From contig OZ034971.1 of assembly GCA_964030785.1 (NCBI GenBank), positions 33,207,304 to 33,271,303 of the forward strand: a stretch of DNA of 64,000 nucleotides, in the 5' to 3' direction. This document shows positions 1 through 11,109 of the stretch, one piece after another. The stretch comes from Siderastrea siderea (lineage: Eukaryota > Cnidaria > Anthozoa > Scleractinia > Rhizangiidae). Both the position numbers and the translations under genes were made by a program. The notes under the pieces were generated by a model. It was not told where the DNA came from, did no database searches, and saw only the letters and a program-made list of their open reading frames with translations. Numbering within the stretch: the first letter of the stretch is position 1; each line of letters begins with the position of its first letter.

Positions 1-119
1 TTGACTGAAGCAGAGTTCAGCCATCTACTACACGTTGCATGGCTCTAAAGAAGCTACAACTTCAATTTCTTAACGAAAGGGTTCTACAGATCACACTCTG
101 TGATGCGAAACAAAACATT

Positions 120-620
120 CTGCGACAAAGTTTTTAACACAATAAGCCTTGCCCAGCGTTACAAACGAAGAAACTCGTCGCACTGCAGATCAATATTTCC
201 GATCCTCAGGGTGGGTGTCTTCTTCAGCATATGCAACAAAGTACACAGGCAAATACCGGTCATAATTGATTTGATCGTACGCAAACCAACCATGGCAACA
301 TGTCCTTGACACAGTTGAGATGCAGTTTCCAGTTTCCTTCTCTTGTTGCTCGAATAAAATTGTTCTAGAAAATTTTCATGGGGCCATTGTTTTCGTGGCA
401 GAACTCTTCATACATTGTGAACACCTGTTTGAATGCTTCACTTTGAAGTAGTTTTTCATACCTCTCGATGCAAAATTCCTTTCTGATACCTGCTATGCAA
501 TTGGCAAAGGCGAGCTAGTCAATTTCTGAGCCAGGATATTTTGCTAGCCATGACCGGAATCCCTGCAGTTTGGCTCGGTTGGACTGATACTTCCCATGAT
601 GAACCCCTCTTTCTACGCTA
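120..620 (-). pseudogene. Relic of a transposon-associated protein
   Basis: Read on the minus strand, this stretch gives broken protein similarity to a large uncharacterised protein that I associate with repeated genes of cnidarians. The stretch ending in EGNWKLHLNCVKDMLPW is the recognisable part. It is interrupted by several in-frame stops and no start can be assigned. A second piece, resembling the cysteine-rich C-terminus of the same kind of protein, lies on the opposite strand at about 1.2-1.5 kb, so the source element has been broken and inverted. The identification is from memory of the motif, and no function is known. Confidence 0.45.
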
Positions 621-796
621 GTTCAGATTGACTCTTATTTGCAGGCTGTCGAAATGATGAGTTGTCACCAAACACTTTTCGGAGCCTGTTTTTTGAGTTT
701 CGAAGACCTGCAGTTTGGGACGTGAATTCCAACTTCTAATAAAAGATCAAGTATCTTTCTAGAAGTTGTGACATTTCCAGGGCCGTGGCTCCTATA

Positions 797-956
797 AGAA
801 TTTCAGCATGCACAACCAGTGCAGTGTTTCACTGCACACATAATCTTTGTAGCACGTGAGGCGATACCTGAATTCAAGAATTTCAGAATGCACAAACAGT
901 GCAGTGTTTCACTGCGCACATAATCTTTGTAGCACGCGAGGCGATACCTGAATTCA
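797..956. repeat. 80-bp tandem duplication
   Basis: Two adjacent copies of an 80-bp unit (797-876 and 877-956) begin AGAATTTCAG and end CTGAATTCA. They differ at only a few positions. The unit holds no recognised signal. Confidence 0.9.
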
Positions 957-1214
957 ATAGCAATGGTATCTTGACCTTGTATTGTATGTTGGTGAGTATC
1001 CTTTCATCATTGAAAATCTGGGCTGCTCTAAGAGAGGATTGGCTTCCAAAATCACTCAATTTCTGACATTTTCAGAAGTTTACTAGGTCTTCATGTTCTG
1101 ACAGTCTCTTGGAGAAATGGTGCCAGCAACTCAAGATGATGTAAAGTGAGTAGAAAAATTGGAAAATGTGTGAATGACCTACGCTATACCCTCTTTTGCA
1201 ATCAAAAAATATAG

Positions 1215-1515
1215 TCACATCAGCTACCACCAATAAGAGGTGCCCTCGCTAAAAGCGTCCAGCAAGCAAATTATCAGACGTTTGTATGGAAGAATGCATT
1301 AGAAGCTAACCCTACAGTGCATGATCTTAGTGGTGCTCTGCTGGTTGGATCGTAAGAGATTGTACACTTACGATTGACTGGACCGATCAGCCTCCCGCTC
1401 CTTGTGATGGAGTTGGTGTCCTGTGGATTCGAAGGCCAATGCCAAACACAGCGATGTTCCTGTGGGAAGACCAGACTCCCTTGTAGTGATGCATGCATCT
1501 GTGGAGATCACTGTC
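1215..1515 (+). pseudogene. Cysteine-rich C-terminal fragment of a transposon-associated protein
   Basis: The plus strand reads ANYQTFVWKNALEANPTV and then, after a TAA near 1350 and an apparent frameshift, a cysteine cluster of the form CxCGKTRLPCSDACICGDHC. This layout matches the C-terminal end I remember for uncharacterised, high-copy cnidarian proteins whose upstream part carries EGNWxLHL, of which a relic lies at 120-620 on the other strand. An acidic tail (repeated Asp and Glu codons at about 1540-1580) follows after the stop. It is a decayed fragment. The paired Cys suggest zinc binding, but this is inference. Confidence 0.45.
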
Positions 1516-1699
1516 TAAACAGGCTGCATGACACATACTGAAGACAATGAAGTTGATGATAGTGACAATGATGATGATGGTGATGTCTTTTTTGACGGCA
1601 ACTGATTTGGTGCTTCACGGCAAAGTAAGAGTGACAGCACTTCCAGTATTTTTGATGTTGTTCGCCACATGTTCCAGAAGAACAACAGCAAAAGCATTA

Positions 1700-2860
1700 T
1701 TTAGTTTTTACTAGTGAAAATTAAATACAGTGTGTATATAGTTAAGATTCGGAATTGAATGAACTTATCAAATTGAACCGTGGTATGCATACATGTACTA
1801 GCACCTGTATACAGTTGTTGCTAGGGTACTAAATTATCTCTTTTATCTTTGTTGGCACAATTATGAGCAAAAAAAGAAAAGAAAAAATATTCTAGAAGAA
1901 AATTTCGCTGTCCCAAGTGCTTATGTCGAAAAAGTGTATTTATTATTCTTTTTAGATAAAAAGAAACTGACAAAAGTCTTTCTAATTACACTCCATAGCA
2001 ACCGTTGCCATGGTAACCGTTGCAAGAGTAAAAAGTGTAATAATTTTAATTCTCACTATGAGATGTATATCTTCTGAAAGTTTGAATTGAAATGGATAAA
2101 AAAATTGAGAGATATACTTCATTTTGTATGTTTTATGATTTAAGGGCAAAATTTCTCCCCACCCACCCCTCCGCAAAAACATGCAATTTTCTCGCTTATG
2201 CTCAGGTTTTGTGTCCGGAAACAGATTAGTTACAATTCAGCACACCCTAAGCTTTACATTGATACCAAAGAAACTATGTCCCGTGGGGGTGCTACGAAAA
2301 TGTATTTTTGAGGTCTTGGCTCATGGACTACTAGTTCTACAGTGGGTTTCTATGAAATAGCAGCGAACATTTAACGATGGTGAAAATAAAATGTTATACT
2401 AAATACTAGGACCTATAAATAACTTAAGTGATACAAACTCAGAGATGTCAAACTCAGCGAGGCCGTAGGCGTAAAAATAGTGGCGTTTGACAAGTTCTCG
2501 CTTTCTTTCCATAGTGTCAAATACATAATCGTTTGCTAAAGTATTCATATGGAGTTAGAATCCGGACTTACCGATTTAACATCATCTAATATCGTCAAAT
2601 TCGACTTTGCTATGCGATGTTAAACGAAGAGGCCAAGCGAATTCAACATCATGCTTCATCCTAAAGCCATTTTGAGGTGTAATGTGCAGCACTTGAAACC
2701 ATCACAATATTTTGATAGAGCAATGGGCCTTGAAGGTTTTGTTTACAGGATAATATGGCTATTTATCGGGTCTTTTTTTATGGAATGCGCTAGTGAAAAT
2801 AGTTATTTCTTTACGTATTGTACTGCGCTTTTGACCATTTTATGTAAAAAGCGCATTAGA
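1700..2860. other. Unassigned AT-rich DNA
   Basis: I see no supported gene, RNA or element in this stretch. Short reading frames are present but have no recognisable protein features. Confidence 0.5.
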
Positions 2861-2887
2861 AGTAAATAAATTATTATTATTATTGAC

Positions 2888-2960
2888 TGAAAATGATTCC
2901 TCGATTTGCGGTCAGATTAAAGAAGTTCCACGCCAGCTGGTAACACGTGCTGTTATAATG
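2888..2960 (+). pseudogene. Scrap of a CapA-like C-terminal exon
   Basis: One frame reads ICGQIKEVPRQLV. This closely parallels GGQIKGVPRYLV in the 3' exon of copy C at about 54.1 kb, and the nucleotide match runs on past the presumed splice donor. It probably marks the tail of another, mostly lost, CapA-like copy just upstream of copy A, consistent with a tandem array. Nothing else of this copy could be found to the left. Confidence 0.45.
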
Positions 2961-2974
2961 GTGATATTTCCTCA

Positions 2975-4195
2975 GTGACTTTTTTACGACTTCATGTGGT
3001 TTTATTTTGTCTAATGACAACCTGTTCTGCCCTCCAAATGCTGCTTTTTTGCGACAATTGATTTCAGCGAAGTGAGCGACGTTCTAGCGAATCGCTAAAC
3101 TTAGTTTTCGTATTGATTTCTGCTTTCTTAAGATCAGACTATTTAAAAGCAGAATGCTCATTCATTAACAGCTTGACAAGTGGAGGCGAGGGTACAAATT
3201 CTACACACTTTTTTTGCATTTTTTAGCGAGGTAGAAATTCAACCGCAAAGTCAGAAAAATTGACGTCTTTGTCTCAAAACGATTTTCCATTTTAAAAGGT
3301 GAATACGTTTTCTCTCTTCCTGGCAAATTTTTTAGTTTGTAAGTTGCAATCGTGATCAGTTAGCCCATATTTCCGAATTTCAGCCGCACCGCACGTTCTG
3401 CGGTGTCGGTATTCTACCGTTCAAAATTTAATAAATTCTTCAATTAATCTGGAAAATCCTCAAGGAAAGTGTGATTCTCACAACTGTCTTTCAGTAGTTT
3501 GATATGGCCCGAGGAATTTTTCCACAGAAATATGCTTTCCAAACACTTTTTCTCTGCAGGGCAAACACGCCAGAAATTGTAGTGTTGATATGGATTCTAA
3601 TGTCAAAGTTGCATAACTTTTCCATAGGGTCGTCTTAAAATTTTTCCTGCTAAAGATCACCTTGTCTATTTTATGGGCAAAATTCACATGGCCAGTCGAC
3701 CGGAGGACATTTTCCGTGGATCGATAGAGCAGCATTACTCACCTTTCACCACACAGGAATATTTTTTGTTGGTCCAATGATCGCGTGTACTCAGCCTCGC
3801 CTCAGTCGTCATTTACCATGACTTGGCCACCGGAACTGGAAATGAGAAGCGAAGGACTTTTGAGAAAGTCCATCGTTCACCGTGAAGAAGGTCTTCTTCA
3901 AACCAGAGAGCCCCCTGCAATGTTCGCGTGTTATTTGAAGACACGGTATTTTTTGTGGTTCTATTTTTTTGTCTAAAAAACCTGTTCTGCCAATTTGAAT
4001 ATTACTGAGCTTAATTAGCCAACGGCTACTTAATTAACAATTAAGTCAACTTTTTGTTTATGAAAAGAGGTCAATTTGCCGTTCCCTCTGGTAGCAACTG
4101 GAACGATTTGCTAACGAAACTCAAAAAAGGAGACTAACAGCCAAGTGTCGTAAAGTCCTTTTGCGTATATAATAAAACGTTGATACATCAGGAGA
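2975..4195 (+). promoter_or_regulatory. Upstream block of CapA-like copy A
   Basis: This 1.2 kb block is alignable by eye to the DNA in front of copy B (about 23.27-24.74 kb), in front of copy D on the minus strand (20.27-21.66 kb) and part of 41.1-42.3 kb. It shares landmarks such as GGAATTTTTCCACAGA and TTTCTCTCTTCxTGGCAAAT. Two copies of a motif of about 40 bp (GTGGTTYTATT, then GTCTAA, then AACCTGTTCTGC) sit at 2988-3030 and 3953-3990. An AT-rich TATATAATAAAA stretch precedes the ATG at 4196. A promoter role is inferred from position and conservation only. Confidence 0.5.
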
Positions 4196-4262
4196 ATGGG
4201 AATTTATTTCACACTGAGTTGCTTGATTTTATATCTTCTGATTTTAAGATATTGTCTGGCGG

Positions 4263-5409
4263 TAGCCTGTTCCAGGCGTTCAGATAGTGGAGCGCGAGCG
4301 AAAAAGAAAGCGAGCGAAAGAGCGGGAAAAAAAAACCAGGGGAGACTGGGGAAGAGGACGAGGGAACGCCTGTGAAATTAATTTTAAAAAACTCATGACG
4401 GTATACCAAAATCTGGTATACCCTCTGATTGGCCAAATTTGACACCTCCTGTCAACACCAGAGGGTTGTTGACACAGACAAGAAATGCGATATGGCGTGC
4501 CCGTGCGAAGGTCATCCTCCATCGAGTCACGCACGGTTGAATAACTGCACGGCAAGAGCTTGACGATTTCCCAAATGTGGATACTTTACAAATGGAATAA
4601 AAAGATTGTCTTCAAAACGTGTTTCTGGGAAGAGGCTCATCGCCATTCTTCTAACAGGATTTGGAAATAGCTTGATCTTTCAACTTTTTCCAAGGTTAAT
4701 CAACGCATTGCAAAGAAACGCTGTTTCTAAGATAATTGTTGTCACTCCGCTTGTCGCAATCATGAAAGACCAAGTAGAACAGCTTCAAAGCATCGGAATT
4801 AGAGCGCTGGCTATCGGAGTAGACGAAGAAGAAGACGAAGAAGGAGCAGGAAAAATGGATCGGTTAGATTGTTTATGAAAGTCCTGAAAGCCTGCTGTCT
4901 AAGGAATGGAGAAAAGAACAACAACAAACATATCGTAGCCATCGCAATCGATGAAGACGACGAAGTTCATTCCGTCACTGAGTGAAAAGCTTTCTATTCA
5001 TCAATTTGATAAGCCGATGTGTATATAAAGTCGTCTGTGATTCTCGTTACCTTTATTGGTCCAGTAGTGGAGATGACATTGGCGTTTCCGTATCGCAGAA
5101 AATTTTGCAATGTTCATTCGGCTTGTCAGATTTCTTAAAGCATCATCTACTTTTCCCAACGCTTCAAACTCGGGTGAAACCTATTTCGGTGAGCATAATT
5201 ACATAACTTTCTTGTTTACTTTGACCTGACGCTGGGTTCATGTTTCTCTGCCGCTGTCGGCGGTCTTAAGTGGGCGGTATGGGCTTTTTAAAATTAATTT
5301 CACAGGCGTTCCCTCGTCCTCTTCCCCAGTCTCCCCTCGTTTTTTCCCGCTCTTTCGCTCGCTTTATTTTTCGTTCGCGCTCCACTATCTGAACGCCTGG
5401 AACAGGCTA
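4263..5409. mobile_element. MULE-like DNA element with RecQ helicase fragment
   Basis: The element starts TAGCCTGTTCCAGGCG and ends with the inverse. Its terminal inverted repeats run about 125 bp, reading inward through TCAGATAGTGGAGCGCGAGC to TTTTTAAAATTAATT. A perfect 9-bp target duplication (GTCTGGCGG at 4254-4262 and 5410-5418) flanks it. A 9-bp duplication with long inverted repeats fits Mutator-like elements. No transposase is seen, so it is non-autonomous. It has landed in the first coding exon of copy A, between the leader and the mature region. Confidence 0.85.
4606..4878 (+). pseudogene. RecQ-like helicase fragment inside the DNA element
   Basis: About 90 codons match the N-terminal helicase core of RecQ-like proteins. 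They hold a Walker A region reading LLTGFGNSLIFQL and then the motif IVVTPLVAIMKDQVEQLQ. The Walker A lysine is replaced by Asn (GFGNS for the usual GFGKS), so even the intact domain could not bind ATP normally. The frame drifts into a Glu-rich run and stops. It is a captured or relic segment carried by the flanking inverted repeats. Confidence 0.65.
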
Positions 5410-5732
5410 GTCTGGCGGTTACTACAGAAAACGGTAAGAGACACAATTTCTCGTATTCTGTTTATTTGACTTTTATAGTTGCAAAATGATTTCGTAAATT
5501 CTTGTATAGGCTCCCTTAATTGATGTTCATTTTGAGCCTGTTCATTTTTCCAAACGTTTTCTTCAACTGACGCAAGTTCCTTCCTATGCTAAGATGAATT
5601 TACAATGGCTGTTTTTCTGATCAGCGAAGTATGTCTAAATTTCCTTTCTCTTCTGATAGGTTCATGTGTTATTTTTTTGTGCGTAGCACAAGCCATTTTA
5701 AGGACAGTACAAACGGATTCACATGTAGTCTC

Positions 5733-5814
5733 AGCCGTTTTTAGTGTCGTCACGCAACGGCTCTCCCCACAAACGTGTGGGGAGGAGCGGTGCGTGACGA
5801 CACTAAAGGCGGCT
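5733..5814. repeat. Short hairpin MITE in intron 1 of copy A
   Basis: An inverted repeat runs AGCCG ... AGTGTCGTCACGCA ... CTCCCCACA / TGTGGGGAG ... TGCGTGACGACACT ... CGGCT around a 4-base loop. It is absent from the matching intron of copy B (about 29.99 kb), so it inserted after the copies split. Confidence 0.7.
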
Positions 5815-6056
5815 GCGAGAGAGACCAATTCACATGCAACTCAACAAGACTCGGGATGAAGGGAGGTGGCTCTAAGGAAAATATTGTTACGCACTTGAAG
5901 AAAACACGAAATGTAGCACGCATTTTCTTCTTGGTATTAGGAACAAATGATAGCGGCTGTACCATGGGGATTTTGCTTCCATCCTGGCCATCCTTGCCAA
6001 AGACATTTATTAACCCTATTTAGCCTGGGCGAGGGGAAGTGGGGGGGGAAGGGGGG

Positions 6057-6104
6057 GTATCCATATAGGTATCCATATAGGTATCCATATAGGTATCCAT
6101 ATAA
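6057..6104. repeat. 12-bp tandem repeat
   Basis: Four units of GTATCCATATAG, the last with one change, lie in intron 1 of copy A and are absent from copy B. They generate false repetitive reading frames on both strands. Confidence 0.95.
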
Positions 6105-6474
6105 ACAAACAAAAGAAAATGAAATGTAATCAGCGACATTATTTCTTTTAGAACATGCCACTCTGCTCTTTGTGGGCGATATTTCCTTTGCCGGCCCGGT
6201 AAAATATTACTTGGAAAAAAATTGTTACACATACAACGACTCGTTCAATTACGTGGCATCTTACGTTAGAGAAGCTGACATTTCAGTGGCGAATTTAGAG
6301 TCTCCATTTGTCGGTGGAAATATTTACCGCTACAAGTACAAAGGAAAGAGGACAACTATCTTGGATTCTAGTCCGCAGTCTGCCCCAGCATTAAGGTAAA
6401 GTTATCTCTAGTTTTAACATATTATAAAACAACAACAGCCCATTTTACAGTTGCTTCTTTAGCCTTATAGTCTT

Positions 6475-6704
6475 GTATGATATGGTATGGTATGCTATGG
6501 TATAACATGGTATGGTATCGTATGGTACGGTATGGTACGGTATGGTATGGTATGATATGATATGATATGGTATGGTATGGTATGGTGTGATATGGTATGG
6601 TATGGTATGATATGATATGATATGGTATGGTATGGTATGGTTTAATATGGTATGGTATGGTATGGTATGATATGGTATGGTATGGTATGGTACAGTATGG
6701 TATT
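6475..6704. repeat. (TATGG)n microsatellite
   Basis: About 230 bp of TATGG/TATGA pentamers lie in intron 2 of copy A. The same site in copy B (31770-31785) has only two to three units, so the array expanded after duplication. Long frames here are artefacts. Confidence 0.97.
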
Positions 6705-7164
6705 GTAATGTTGTGACCTGTGAGGAAAAGGCAACGTTTAAATTCATTACGGCTCAAAAACAATTTCCTCGATTCGAATTTGTTTTGGAAAGCAGGACGG
6801 TTAGTAACAAAAAAGAGTACTCTAGCTCTGGTTCCATTCCTGCATAGGCCAGAGCAAAACAGCAAACTGTACAATGAGCTTATTTCAAACAACTACCGAA
6901 AAAACTCGCAATGATGGAAAGAACTCACAGTGCTGCGCTTATTTAGGCGTCAGATAAATGTACGGTAAATGTAAGGATTTTTAAGTCAACGAAAGGCTAA
7001 GTACGTATACATTTTCGCATTGACTCCAAAAAAGACAAAAAAAGTACTTCAAAACGGTCTAAAAGGTGCCATGTTTTGTCTGTCATTAGAGGACACTCAA
7101 TTGTTGGTTTAAAGTCATCCTTCGGATTAAAGTACAACCACATTTCAGTTGGTTAGACTTGCCA

Positions 7165-7414
7165 ACATACATACATACACACATACATACACACGTACAT
7201 ACATACATACATACATACATACATACATACATACATACATACATACATACATACATAACAACATACATACATACATACATACATACATACATACATACAT
7301 ACATACATACATACATACATACATACATACATACATAACAACATACATACATACATACATACATACATACATACATACATACATACATACATACATACAT
7401 ACATACATACATAC
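7165..7414. repeat. (CATA)n microsatellite
   Basis: About 250 bp of CATA tetramers are broken twice by CATAACAA. Copy B has no array at the matching point (about 32233), where CCAACAT runs straight into TTCCTC. Confidence 0.97.
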
Positions 7415-7842
7415 GTAAAATGAACCATGAAACGAAGCCGTTTGTGACACCAGAGCAGCAAAATACGCTTTTTTACTCTGTTAAAACTCAGAAATCACAG
7501 GAAGCAATATAACTAAAAGAAACCCCTTTATTTTCCCAAATTTCGATACATGTAGCTAACTCCTGCTCGATTTACTCAAATGTTTGTCGAAAGGGAAGAG
7601 GCAATTTACATTGTACAACCTTCGGTATTTTAACAAGAAAGTTTTTAACGACAATGTACAAAAAATTTCAGAATTCTAAGTTTCGGAGAACGTTTTAAAG
7701 ATTTTAAAGGTTTTAAAAACCCATTACAAATTTTTTGTTATTGCCGTTCCGTTGACCGCGGTCAAGATCGGAAAATTCCGCCCGCTCCCGGAACCAATCA
7801 GATTGCAGGATTTGGTTCATCTTGCCCGCTCACGAGCTGAGA

Positions 7843-8175
7843 AAAAAATAAATACATTTATTCAAAGCAACAAAAAAAAACAAAGGTGAATATACAAAGA
7901 ATGCTTTAAAAAGGGAGTTTAAGAAGTTGGCCCTGTGTAAAAAAACTCCCGAAAGACAAGTCTTAAAAATGCTCAATAAATATTAAAAATCTAATGTTAA
8001 AAATTTACATACAAAGGATAGTTAAAAATAAAACCAGTAAGGAATAAAAAGACAATACTACGAGATATTCAAAAATGATTCTAAAGATCGCTTAAAACAT
8101 GCAAGATTTCCCGCCCCGACAACCCAATCTGGTGAATCGTTCCATTCTTTTACAATTCTAATAAAAAAATGAATA
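7843..8175 (-). mobile_element. 3' fragment of a CR1/L2-type LINE
   Basis: On the minus strand the text reads FFIRIVKEWNDSPDWVVGAG and then CFKRSLESFL, followed by a stop. This is the typical C-terminal end of a non-LTR reverse transcriptase ORF (xxRTVxxWNxLP ... LxxFKxxL). An AT-rich 3' untranslated tail follows, to about 7843. It is 5'-truncated and sits in intron 2 of copy A. It is missing from copy B, as is the whole segment 7165-8207. Confidence 0.65.
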
Positions 8176-8705
8176 TTTGTAACAATTACAACTAGATGCT
8201 TTTTCCTCTTTAACCTTTAAGCCCCAACATCAACATGCATATTCTCCTCACTGTTCTTCATATATTTGTTATGTTACTTGTTAGGAGAATTTGATTAAAC
8301 ATCAAGACATTTCATCTTTGGTCATTTCTTTTATCTCATGATTTGTATGTTTTATCAAGTGATCACATTGCAAGGAGAAATTAGATGCTTGTCACTTTTG
8401 GGGCTTAACCAGTTGAATGAACCAACCGTACCTAATGCTCTAGGGGCACATAGTTCTTGACCTTCTCACCTTTTCCTAGTTTCGCAGGCTTTGATGCAGT
8501 TACAGTCGCCAACAATCACTTCAACGACTTTGGTTCTGAAGGCGCCAACTTTACAATTAAACTGCTCAAAAAAACCGAAATGAAGTATTTTGGTACCAGT
8601 TATGGAAGTTACCACACATCTCAGGTGCTGTAACCTCAGTGAAATGTTTTTCCTTTAGCTTAATTTTGTTTTCAACGTCTTGCTCAATGTGTGCAAAGCA
8701 TTGCT

Positions 8706-8730
8706 CAACAACAACAACAACAACAACAAC
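8706..8730. repeat. (CAA)n microsatellite, copy A
   Basis: A CAA run just after exon 3 of copy A. It is shared with copy B, where the run is longer (32726-32763). Confidence 0.9.
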
Positions 8731-10814
8731 CAACATAATCGAAAACATCACCATCAAAAACAACAACAACAATATTTGTATTCCATACAAATGCGTCCTG
8801 TGCAAACTATGCGTTGTTTCAAAACGCAAACGTTTTTAAGCGTGTTTGCCGGCCGTCCACTTTATAAAACGATCGAAGACGGAGACGTTTATCGATAAAG
8901 CCGAAGGTTTTCAAAAACGTTGTCTAACATGGAGACTTTTGAAAACGGAGGTTTATCGTTTTGGTATGCAAGCAGAGCGGAGCTTTCCGAAAACGTTGAC
9001 GTCGCAAGTAATTATCCAGTCACCGGTAGATTTGCGGGTGCCAAAGAAACATGCGCACAATACAGCAGAAAGGTCCGAATTTTTTTCGGTATCCGTTTTT
9101 AATTCCCTCGTGTCGACGTAGATCTAGATCTTTTTATTCGTTTTCGAGAAACTAAAAACGGAGGTTTTCGAAAACTCGTTAATGATGCTTATACTTTTCT
9201 GAAGGAAGGGGCCAATTTCATAAGGAAAAACAAAAGATAAAAATGCAGAACAGGACAGCATTAACTATTTGTCCAGCGATTTGGTAAATTTATGCTAGTA
9301 TCTGAGCTTATATGGGGCACCGGCTACATAACCCATAAGGGAAGAGGGTGATATAATATCTGTTTTGCTATATGTTACAGGAACCTCTTATCATAGAAAC
9401 CAATGGAATAAGAATTGTATTTCGTGGATACTGTGACCATGTTCCTGATCGGCCAAACTGTACTGTAATGAGAAAGATGTACAATACTGGCCCTGCCATT
9501 TATCGAGATGATATTGCAACGACAGACGTCAAAAAACTGAAAAAGGTAAATATTTTAATTCAAAAGGGATCAGTTTAACAATTTATAAAGCAACTTAGAA
9601 TTTAACAAATGTTCCACCAGGAATACTCAAAAAGAAGAGTTAAAAAGTAACAAGATGATGAGAGCGAAAAAGCTATCTAACCGGAAATAAAATGGATCAC
9701 AAGATGAATTCTTTGATGAACATATCTATAACAAAATATGTAATTCCGAAATTGTTTTTACAGGCGCCCCGAAAACATGAAGTGCTACAAAACTCTTGAG
9801 CATTTTCATGGTTTTTAACCCTAAAATATCAAAAAACCCTAACTGCCGACATCCTTGGGGATCCAGGTACAATTAACCTAATGTAAATTATTAACAATGC
9901 TTGATCTTTCAGCTAGGGCTTCCTGCTGCAATTGAACACAAACAAACAGACTTTTCTGGTCAAGTCATAAGAAGAGAGCTCTGCTGATGGACAGTATGTT
10001 TACTGGAAAAACACTAACACTTAGTTTTTATTCTCAAAGGCCAAAGTCGACATCATAGTCGTATTCATCCATTGGGGTCAAGAACTTCTCCCCAGACCAC
10101 TTCCATACCAGCTTCGTATAAGGAAACATCTTATGTCACTTGGTGTGCAAGTTATCATTGGTTCGCATCCACACGTATTGGAGCCGCATTGTTTGAAGAA
10201 TAAAACACTTGTAGCCTATAGTTTGGGGAATTTCGTACTTCCTCCCATGCGTGTGGTGGGAGGCAATAGTCCGGTAAAGTAACGTTCCTTATATTTTGCT
10301 TTAATATATCAGAATAGCCGTTGTTGGAGTCCTCGGCAAACCTTGTTAAACGAAAAGGATTCAAACAAATCCAACTCCGTGCTGAGTGATTATTCCAACT
10401 GTATAACAACTCAGGTATCTTAAGACTATAATTAAACTTCGCTAATAATAAGGTATAATTTTATTTTAGAGGAAGGAATTTAGATGCGTGTGTAAATGGA
10501 TTTGAGGTTAACCGTTTTTATACGAAAATTCCTCAAACCAAACCACCGTTGGATTTCCTTCATGATGCGGTAAGGGGAGTGAATTCTCCGTTGGGATGGA
10601 TGTGGCTCATTAGATATCAACCATTTTACTCTTCGCAGTGAATTTCTAAGGGCGATTTCTAAATAACATAAAAATGGTTGGAAGATTTAAAAATCCTCTT
10701 GTCGTTGACGACTTTCACTTTAAATTTGATTCTTTGTCGCTAAACGTTTTGATATCGAACCGATAATGCTGCCCCCCGTCCCCCTCTCCAAAAAAGAAAT
10801 GTACACAAAAAATA

Positions 10815-11109
10815 GGGTGTGATCATCTAAAGTTTTCCCCACCTTTTGATTCTACAGAATGTGTATGGGAGACTGTGCAGGAAACCTGATTAACCGCTGA
10901 TAGAAGCTTACGAGCACTTTACTTATGGACACATGGAGGAGTTGTATTCAACTCAGATGCTTAAAGTCACCATTTCGAGGTGAATATTTATACCCAAGGA
11001 TAATCTTATTCAGGAGGGAATAGAAAATATCACGCCCTTCCTCGTGTAAGTTACAATAGGGACAGTACATGATCCACCCAACAAACATTTTGCAACCGAC
11101 GCGAGAAAC
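10815..11109 (+). repeat. Direct repeat containing exon 6, left copy
   Basis: About 295 bp including exon 6 of copy A, from GTGATCATCTAAAG to ACGCGAGAAAC. It recurs in the same orientation at about 22431-22690. The pair brackets the inverted segment carrying copy D, which suggests breakpoints of an inversion or duplication. Confidence 0.8.

Larger units (their letters stand above)
4196..10979 (+). pseudogene. CapA/PgsA-like gene copy A, disrupted
   Basis: The exons are 4196-4262 plus 5419-5433 (exon 1, split by a transposon), 6152-6395, 8480-8624, 9381-9545, 10040-10273 and 10858-10979. All internal boundaries are GT-AG and the phases match copy B. Exon 2 carries GDISFAGPVKYY and NLESPF, exon 3 ANNHFNDFG, and exon 5 HWGQE and GSHPH. 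These are the metal-centre signatures of the bacterial CapA/PgsA family. Two lesions are visible. A 1.15 kb element sits inside the signal-peptide exon, and TAA at 10891-10893 replaces a Lys codon of exon 6. No terminal exon follows directly, and the nearest in the right orientation is at 22736. Exons 2-5 remain open, so loss may be recent. Secretion is inferred from the hydrophobic leader. Confidence 0.75.

Noticed and set aside
1515..1697. Leu/Ser-rich minus frame
   Set aside because: Antisense of the acidic tail that follows the cysteine-rich fragment on the plus strand.
6422..6892. 156-codon minus frame rich in IPYHT
   Set aside because: Produced by the TATGG microsatellite.
6475..7414. 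CRISPR-like regular repeats
   Set aside because: These are pure microsatellites without spacers, in a eukaryotic intron.
7086..7461. Long frames of MYVCMYVC and IHTYIHTY type
   Set aside because: Translations of the CATA microsatellite in several frames. No start context, no domain.
8566..8898. Frames with poly-Thr, poly-Asn or poly-Val
   Set aside because: Readings of the CAA repeat next to exon 3. The real exon is 8480-8624.
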